The position numbers and the translations under genes were made by a program. A DNA stretch of 64,000 nt from positions 434,001 through 498,000 of the forward strand of contig NC_089180.1 of NCBI RefSeq assembly GCF_947507565.1, read 5' to 3'. Each line of letters begins with the position of its first letter. Within the stretch, counting starts at the first letter, position 1. Shown here piece after piece: positions 58,401 to 64,000 of the stretch. The notes under the pieces were generated by a model. That model did not search any database, was not told the origin of the DNA, and worked only from the letters and a program-made list of their open reading frames with translations. This stretch comes from Oscarella lobularis (lineage: Eukaryota; Porifera; Homoscleromorpha; Homosclerophorida; Oscarellidae).

Positions 58401-59251
58401 TCCTTAGGATCAAAGATTAGGCCCTCAATTTAATAATTAGTCTCTAAGAATCAAAGATTAGGCCCTCAAATTAATATTTAGGCCTAAAGAATTAAAGATT
58501 AGGCCCTCAATTTGATATTTAGTTCCTAAGAATCAAAGATTAGGCCCTCAATTTAATATTTAGGCCCTAAGATTTAAAGATTAGACCCTCAATTTAATAT
58601 TTAGGTCCTTAGAATCAAAGATTAGGCCCTCAATTTAATCTTTAGGCCTTATGAATTAAAGATTAGACTCTCAATTTAATATTTAGGTCCTTAGAATCAA
58701 AGATTAGGCCCTCAATTTAATCTTTAGGCCTTATGAATTAAAGATTAGGCCCTCAATTTAATATTTAGGCTCTAAGAATTAAAGATTAGGCCCTCAATTT
58801 AAACAGAAATTGGATTTTAATGATTCTTTTCTTTCGTTTCTCAGCCTGTTCTTGTTCAGTCCGGATCGTCTGCACGGTTTCTTGAAGATGCAGGTAAGAA
58901 GGATAACGTAAATTGCTTAAAAATTCAAATTTTACTATTATCCTAGCGTGCCACTGGGGGATTCACGTGCACTTAGACAAGTAAGTATCATAGAGACTTC
59001 GGATTTTTATTGATTCTCTGGCCTCAGCTGCACGTGTCCTGTCAGCACGTTGTCGTTGCAAGAGAACGCCGGCGGGGGGACGGAATCGTCCGCTCTTGCC
59101 GTCTTCGATTCCGGTACCTGTTTTCTATTGAAGTTGTGGCGACGTACGTGCAATTGATTTATTTCCAGGATGCGTCTATCATCAGGCGTACGTTCCCGAA
59201 CGCGCCTGCGTTTCTTCCTTCACAAAGAACTTTACTGACGTTCGTAAATGA
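40462..59251 (+). CDS. HPS5: HPS5 homologue (BLOC-2 subunit) with a giant satellite intron and a Cys/His C-terminus
   Basis: HPS5 is a subunit of BLOC-2, which directs cargo to lysosome-related organelles. The N-terminal WD40 part includes [66 protein letters not shown] and [14 protein letters not shown]. An acidic linker (42861-43920) and a helical part follow ([50 protein letters not shown]). [14 protein letters not shown] at 45820-45860 corresponds to the end of the human protein. Here the frame continues over a 12,885-base intron (45960-58844) into four short exons, the first 58845-58893, with [14 protein letters not shown] and [15 protein letters not shown], stopping at 59249-59251. An in-frame TAG at 45434-45436 interrupts the copy unless an unrecognised intron removes it. 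Introns other than the giant one are mostly 40-300 bases. Confidence 0.85.
42510..42690. repeat. Small island of the 41-bp satellite in an upstream HPS5 intron
   Basis: About four copies of the same unit that fills the giant intron (AGGCCCTCAATTTAATATTT followed by AGGCTCTAAGAATCAAAGAT) lie here, 3.3 kb upstream and in the same gene and orientation. Confidence 0.95.
43975..44050. repeat. Tandem duplication with long C runs in an HPS5 intron
   Basis: ACTCCTATTGATTTGTAGAG followed by a C run occurs twice in tandem, once with about 15 C and once with about 7. The C-run length is likely to be both biologically unstable and poorly sequenced. Confidence 0.85.
45963..58800. repeat. 41-bp satellite array (about 12.8 kb, some 310 units) inside one HPS5 intron
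   Basis: The unit is two diverged halves of 21 and 20 bases, each beginning TAGGCCCT: one continues AAGAATCAAAGAT and the other CAATTTAATATT. The period is 41 bases, measured for example between identical phrases at 55501 and 55542. Variants (GGTCC, GGCTT, AAGTCC, CCCTCGAT) recur in the same order in distant blocks. The array begins three bases after a GT donor and ends about 45 bases before a CAG acceptor, and keeps one orientation throughout. It has no open frames and no spacers, so it is neither coding nor a CRISPR array. Confidence 0.97.
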
Positions 59252-59451
59252 ACTATATAATAGATGTAGAAGCCGCTGACAGGTCAGCTGAAAATCACGC
59301 AAAGACGTGACTCCGAATTTTGGCACAGACGCGTCATGCGAAGCCGCTTTGATTGTCATACTCGCGCTACAAACGCATAACAAAATTCCTGTTTATTTGT
59401 AGGTCCAAAATCATTCTGTTGGAGTCTCTCAAAGATTAAAGATATAACAGG
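59252..59451. other. Spacer between HPS5 and the third array, with one exon-like segment
   Basis: Nothing firm is coded here. A segment at 59402-59449 is bordered by TTTATTTGTAG and CAG-GTAAGA, that is by good acceptor and donor sites, and the donor leads directly into the minisatellite. It could be an alternative last exon of HPS5 or an exon of another gene. Confidence 0.35.
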
Positions 59452-59454
59452 TAA

Positions 59455-62400
59455 GAATAGTTGCAGTAGTTGGAGTAGTTGCAGTAGTTTCAGTCGTTGC
59501 AGTCGTTGCAGTAGTTGCAGTAGTTGCAGTAGTTGGAGTAGTTGCAGTAGTTTCAGTCATTGCAGTAGTTGGAGTAGTTGCAGTAGTTTCAGTCGTTGCA
59601 GTCGTTGCAGTAGTTGCAGTAGTTGCAGTAGTTGGAGTAGTTGCAGTAGTTTCAGTCATTGCAGTAGTTGCAGTAGTTGCAGTCGTTGCAGTCGTTGCAG
59701 TAGTTGCAGTCGTTGCAGTAGTTGTAGTCGTTGCAGTAGTTGCAGTAGTTTCAGTCGTTGCAGTCATTGCAGCCGTTGCAGTAGTTGCAGTCGTTGCAGT
59801 GGTTGCAGTAGTTGTAGTAGTTTCAGTCGTTGCAGTCATTGCAGTCATTGCAGTAGTTGCAGTAGTTTCACTCGTTGCAGTCGTTGCAGTAGTTGCAGTC
59901 GTTGCAGTAGTTGCAGTAGTTGCAGTCGTTGCAGTCATTGCAGTAGTTTCAGTCGTTGCAGTCATTGCAGTCGTTGCAGTAGTTTCAGTCGTTGCAGTAG
60001 TTGTAGTAGTTGCAGTAGTTGCAGTCATTGCAGTAGTTGCAGTAGTTGCAGTAGTTGTAGTAGTTGTAGTAGTTGCAGTAGTTGCAGTAGTTGTAGTAGT
60101 TGCAGTAGTTGCAGTCATTGCAGTAGTTGCAGTAGTTGTAGTAGTTGCAGTAGTTGCAGTAGTTGTAGTAGTTGCAGTAGTTGCAGTCATTGCAGTAGTT
60201 GCAGTAGTTGCAGTAGTTGCAGTAGTTTCAGTCGTTGCAGTCGTTGCAGTCATTGCAGTAGTTGCAGTAGTTGCAGTCATTGCAGTCGTTTCAGTAGTTG
60301 CAGTCGTTGCAGTAGTTGCGGTAGTTTCAGTTGTTGCAGTCATTGCAGTCGTTGCAGTAGTTGACGTCTTTGCAGTCGTTGCAGTCATTGCAGAAGTTGC
60401 AGTAGTTGTAGTAGTTTCAGTCGTTGCAGTCATTGCAGTCGTTGCAGTCGTTGCAGTCATTGCAGTAGTTTCAGTCGTTGCAGTCATTGTAGTAGTTGCA
60501 GTAGTTTCAGTCGTTGCAGTCATTGCAGTAGTTTCAGTCTTGCAGTAGTTTCAGTCGTTGCAGTAGTTGCAGTCATTGCAGTAGTTGCAGTAGTTGCAGT
60601 AGTTGCAGTAGTTTCAGTCATTGCAGTAGTTGCAGTAGTTGGAGTAGTTGCAGTAGTTTCAGTCGTTGCAGTAGTTGCAGTCGTTGCAGTAGTTGCAGTA
60701 GTTGCAGTAGTTGCAGTAGTTGGAGTAGTTGCAGTAGTTTCAGTCGTTGCAGTCGTTGCAGTAGTTGCAGTCGTTGCAGTAGTTGTAGTCGTTGCAGTAG
60801 TTGCAGTAGTTTCAGTCGTTGCAGTCATTGCAGCCGTTGCAGTAGTTGCAGTCGTTGCAGTGGTTGCAGTAGTTGCAGTAGTTTCACTCGTTGCAGTCGT
60901 TGCAGTAGTTTCAGTCGTTGCAGTAGTTGGAGTAGTTGCAGTAGTTGCAGTCATTGCAGTAGTTGCAGTCGTTGCAGTAGTTGCAGTAGTTGCAGTAGTT
61001 TCAGTCATTGCAGTAGTTTCAGTCGTTGCAGTAGTTTCAGTCGTTGCAGTAGTTGTAGTAGTTGCAGTAGTTGCAGTAGTTGCAGTCGTTGCTGTCATTG
61101 CAGTAGTTTCAGTCGTTGCAGTCGTTGCAGTCGTTGCAGTAGTTGCAGTAGTTTCAGTCATTGCAGTCGTTGCAGTAGTTGCAGTCTTTGCGCAGTAGTT
61201 GCAGTAGTTGTAGTAGTTTCAGTCGTTGCAGTCATTGCAGTTGTTGCAGTAGTTGCAGTAGTTTCAGTCATTGCAGTAGTTGCAGTAGTTTCACTCGTTG
61301 CAGTCGTTGCAGTAGTTGCAGTAGTTGCAGTAGTTGCAGTCGTTGCAGTCATTGTAGTAGTTGCAGTAGTTGCAGTCGTTGCAGTAGTTGTAGTAGTTGC
61401 AGTCGTTGCAGTCATTTCAGTCGTTGCAGTAGTTGTAGTAGTTTCAGTCGTTGCAGTCGTTGCAGTCGTTTCAGTAGTTGCAGTAGTTGCAGTAGTTGCA
61501 GTCGTTGCAGTCGTTGCAGCAGTTGTAGTAGTTGCAGTAGTTGCAGTCATTGCAGTAGTTGCAGTAGTTGCAGTAGTTGTAGTAGTTGCAGTAGTTGTAG
61601 TAGTTGCAGTAGTTGCAGTCGTTAGAGTCGTTGCAGTAGTTGCAGTAGTTGCAGTAGTTGCAGTCTTTGTAGTAGTTGCAGTAGTTGTAGTAGTTGCAGT
61701 CGTTGCAGTCATTTCAGTCGTTGCAGTAGTTGTAGTAGTTTCAGTCGTTGCAGTCGTTGCAGTCGTTTCAGTAGTTGCAGTAGTTGTAGTAGTTGCAGTA
61801 GTTGTAGTAGTTGCAGTAGTTGCAGTCATTGCAGTCATTGCAGTAGTTGCAGTAGTTGTCTTTGCAGTAGTTGTAGTAGTTGCAGTCATTGCAGTAGTTG
61901 CAGTCGTTACAGTCGTTGCAGTAGTTTCAGTCGTTGCAGTAGTTGCAGTCGTTGTATGTGTTGCAGTAGTTGCAGTAGTTTCAGTCGTTGCAGTAGTTGC
62001 AGTAGTTGTAGTAGTTGTAGTAGTTGCAGTAGTTGTAGTAGTTGGAGTAGTTGCAGTAGTTTCAGTCTTTGCAGTAGTTTCAGTCGTTGCAGTCATTGCA
62101 GTAGTTGCAGTAGTTTCAGTCGTTGCAGTCATTGCAGTCGTTGCAGTAGGTTGAGTAGTTGCAGTAGTTTCAGTCGTTGCAGTCATTGCAGTAGTTGCAG
62201 TAGTTGCAGTAGTTTCAGTCGTTGCAGTAGTTTCAGTCGTTTCAGTCGTTGCAGTAGTTGGAGTAGTTGCAGTAGTTTCAGTCATTGCAGTAGTTTCAGT
62301 CGTTGCAGTCGTTGCAGTCGTTTCAGTAGTTGCAGTAGTTGTAGTAGTTGCAGTAGTTGTAGTAGTTGCAGTAGTTGCAGTCATTGCAGTCATTGCAGTA

Positions 62401-64000
62401 GTTGCAGTAGTTGTCGTTGCAGTAGTTGTAGTAGTTGCAGTCATTGTAGTAGTTGCAGTCGTTGCAGTCATTGCAGTCGTTGCAGTCATTGTAGTAGTTG
62501 CAGTAGTTGCAGTCATTGCAGTAGTTGTAGTAGTTGTAGTAGTTGCAGTAGTTGTAGTAGTTGGAGTAGTTGCAGTAGTTTCAGTCTTTGCAGTAGTTTC
62601 AGTCGTTGCAGTCATTGCAGTAGTTGCAGTAGTTTCAGTCGTTGCAGTCATTGCAGTCGTTGCAGTAGGTTGAGTAGTTGCAGTAGTTTCAGTCGTTGCA
62701 GTCATTGCAGTAGTTGCAGTAGTTGGAGTAGTTGCAGTAGTTTCAGTCGTTTCAGTCGTTGCAGTAGTTGGAGTAGTTGCAGTAGTTTCAGTCGTTGCAG
62801 TAGTTTCAGTCGTTTCAGTCGTTGCAGTAGTTGGAGTAGTTGCAGTAGTTTCAGTCATTGCAGTAGTTTCAGTCGTTGCAGTCATTGCAGTCGTTTCAGT
62901 AGTTGTAGTCGTTGCAGTAGCTGCAGTAGTTTCAGTCATTGCAGTAGTTGCAGTAGTTGTCGTTGCAGTAGTTGTAGTAGTTGCAGTCATTGCAGTAGTC
63001 TCAGTCGTTACAGTCGTTGCAGTAGTTGCAGTAGTTGCAGTAGTTGCAGTCGTTGTAGTAGTTGCAGTAGTTGCAGTAGTTGCAGTCGTTGCAGTCATTG
63101 TAGTAGTTGCAGTAGTTGCAGTCGTTGCAGTAGTTGTAGTAGTTGCAGTCGTTGCAGTCATTTCAGTCGTTGCAGTAGTTGTAGTAGTTTCAGTCGTTGC
63201 AGTCGTTACAGTCGTTTCAGTAGTTGCAGTAGTTGCAGTCGTTTCAGTAGTTGCAGCAGTTGTACTAGTTGCAGTAGTTGCAGTCATTGCAGTAGTTGCA
63301 GTAGTTGCAGTAGTTGTAGTAGTTGCAGTAGTTGCAGTAGTTGCAGTAGTTGCAGTCGTTGCAGTCGTTGCAGCAGTTGTAGTAGTTTCAGTAGTTGCAG
63401 TCATTGCAGTAGTTGCAGTAGTTGCAGTAGTTGTAGTAGTTGCAGTAGTTGTAGTAGTTGCAGTAGTTGCAGTAGTTGCAGTAGTTTCAGTCGTTGCAGT
63501 CGTTGCAGTCATTGCAGTAGTTGCAGTAGTTGCAGTCATTGCAGTCGTTTCAGTAGTTGCAGTCGTTGCAGTAGTTGCGGTAGTTTCAGTTGTTGCAGTC
63601 ATTGCAGTCGTTGCAGTAGTTGAAGTCTTTGCAGTCGTTGCAGTCATTGCAGAAGTTGCAGTAGTTGTAGTAGTTTCAGTCGTTGCAGTCATTGCAGTCA
63701 TTGCAGTAGTTGCAGTCGTTGCAGTCATTGCTGTAGTTTCAGTCGTTGCAGTCATTGCAGTAGTTTCAGTCATTGCAGTAGTTGCAGTAGTTGCAGTCAT
63801 TGTAGTAGTTGCAGTAGTTGCAGTCATTGCAGTAGTTGCAGTAGTTGCAGTCGTTGCAGTAGTTTCAGTCATTGCAGTCATTGCAGTCATTGCAGTAGTT
63901 GCAGTCATTGCAGTAGTTTCAGTCGTTGCAGTCGTTGCAGTCGTTGCAGTAGTTTCAGTCGTTGCAGTAGTTGGAGTAGTTGCAGTAGTTTCAGTCGTTG
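59455..64000. repeat. 9-bp minisatellite, second array (over 4.5 kb, runs off the window)
   Basis: The same nine-base family as at 31.3-36.8 kb appears in the same orientation (GTTGCAGTA, GTTTCAGTC, ATTGCAGTC, GTTGGAGTA, GTTGTAGTA). Long variant strings are shared with the first array, for example the order around 33614-33770 and around 59799-59960, and the string containing AGAAGTTGCAG near 31530, 60390 and 63650. The register slip TTTGCGCAGTAG occurs once, at about 61188. As before, both strands are open in most frames; I do not call these genes. Confidence 0.97.

Noticed and set aside
45963-58800. CRISPR array, because of hundreds of regular direct repeats
   Set aside because: Repeats are contiguous with no unique spacers, the genome is eukaryotic, and the array lies inside an intron.
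45963-58800. Telomeric repeat, because units contain TTAGGC
   Set aside because: The hexamer occurs at most twice in a 41-bp unit and never in a pure run; the array is interstitial between exons of one gene.
59429-63908. A 916-codon Thr/Ala frame and Val/Ala or Cys/Ser frames in the second array
   Set aside because: Same explanation as for the first array; they are frame images of the minisatellite rather than genes.

Overview
This is eukaryotic DNA from a compact animal genome. Genes lie tens to a few hundred bases apart on both strands, and most are split by GT-AG introns of about 40 to 150 bases. Ciliary genes (CFAP46, CFAP57, IFT80), a receptor tyrosine kinase with an Eph-like juxtamembrane region, a DOK-type PH-PTB docking protein and a TKL-kinase/coiled-coil/Kelch protein together point to an early-branching metazoan. 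A sponge, perhaps a homoscleromorph, is my best guess; this is inference from gene content and intron size.

Layout. 1-13 kb: condensin NCAPD2 (-), an unidentified gene (-), a Gly-rich ORF (+), a broken Eph-like kinase (-), a DOK-like adaptor (-), a transcription-factor-like exon (+), a CFAP46 fragment (-) and the N-terminal half of UBA1 (-). 13-22 kb: an endonuclease/exonuclease/phosphatase protein (-), then a run of truncated genes: RRM1, LIAS, a sorting nexin, IFT80 and MCCC1 (+), PGS1 and AMMECR1 (-), a serine beta-lactamase-like protein and CFAP57 (+). 22-31 kb: an intact SKICH/coiled-coil/zinc-finger protein (+), TMEM185 (-), FAM124-like (+), GPATCH11 (-), a fragment of MSK kinase (-), a DsbA-like protein (-) and a CaMK-type kinase N-lobe (+). 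31.3-36.8 kb: a 9-bp minisatellite. 36.8-40.3 kb: a PPxY membrane protein (+), the kinase-Kelch gene (-) and intact SDHAF2 (-). 40.5-59.3 kb: an HPS5 homologue (+) with one 12.9-kb intron filled by a 41-bp satellite. 59.45-64 kb: the 9-bp minisatellite again, running off the window.

Two themes stand out. First, many conserved genes are present only in part and are joined to parts of unrelated genes. Several joints lie inside exons, and at least two (UBA1/CFAP46 and sorting nexin/IFT80) keep one reading frame. This could be deletion-riddled DNA such as a degenerating haplotype, a B chromosome or heterochromatin, transposon-mediated fragment capture, or a chimeric assembly. Second, about fifteen single-base frame breaks occur, most in homopolymer runs, which is the usual signature of an under-polished long-read consensus. 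Breaks should therefore not be read automatically as pseudogenes. The satellites show higher-order structure at exact multiples of 41 bp and 9 bp, and their long open frames on both strands are a by-product of a repeat length divisible by three.
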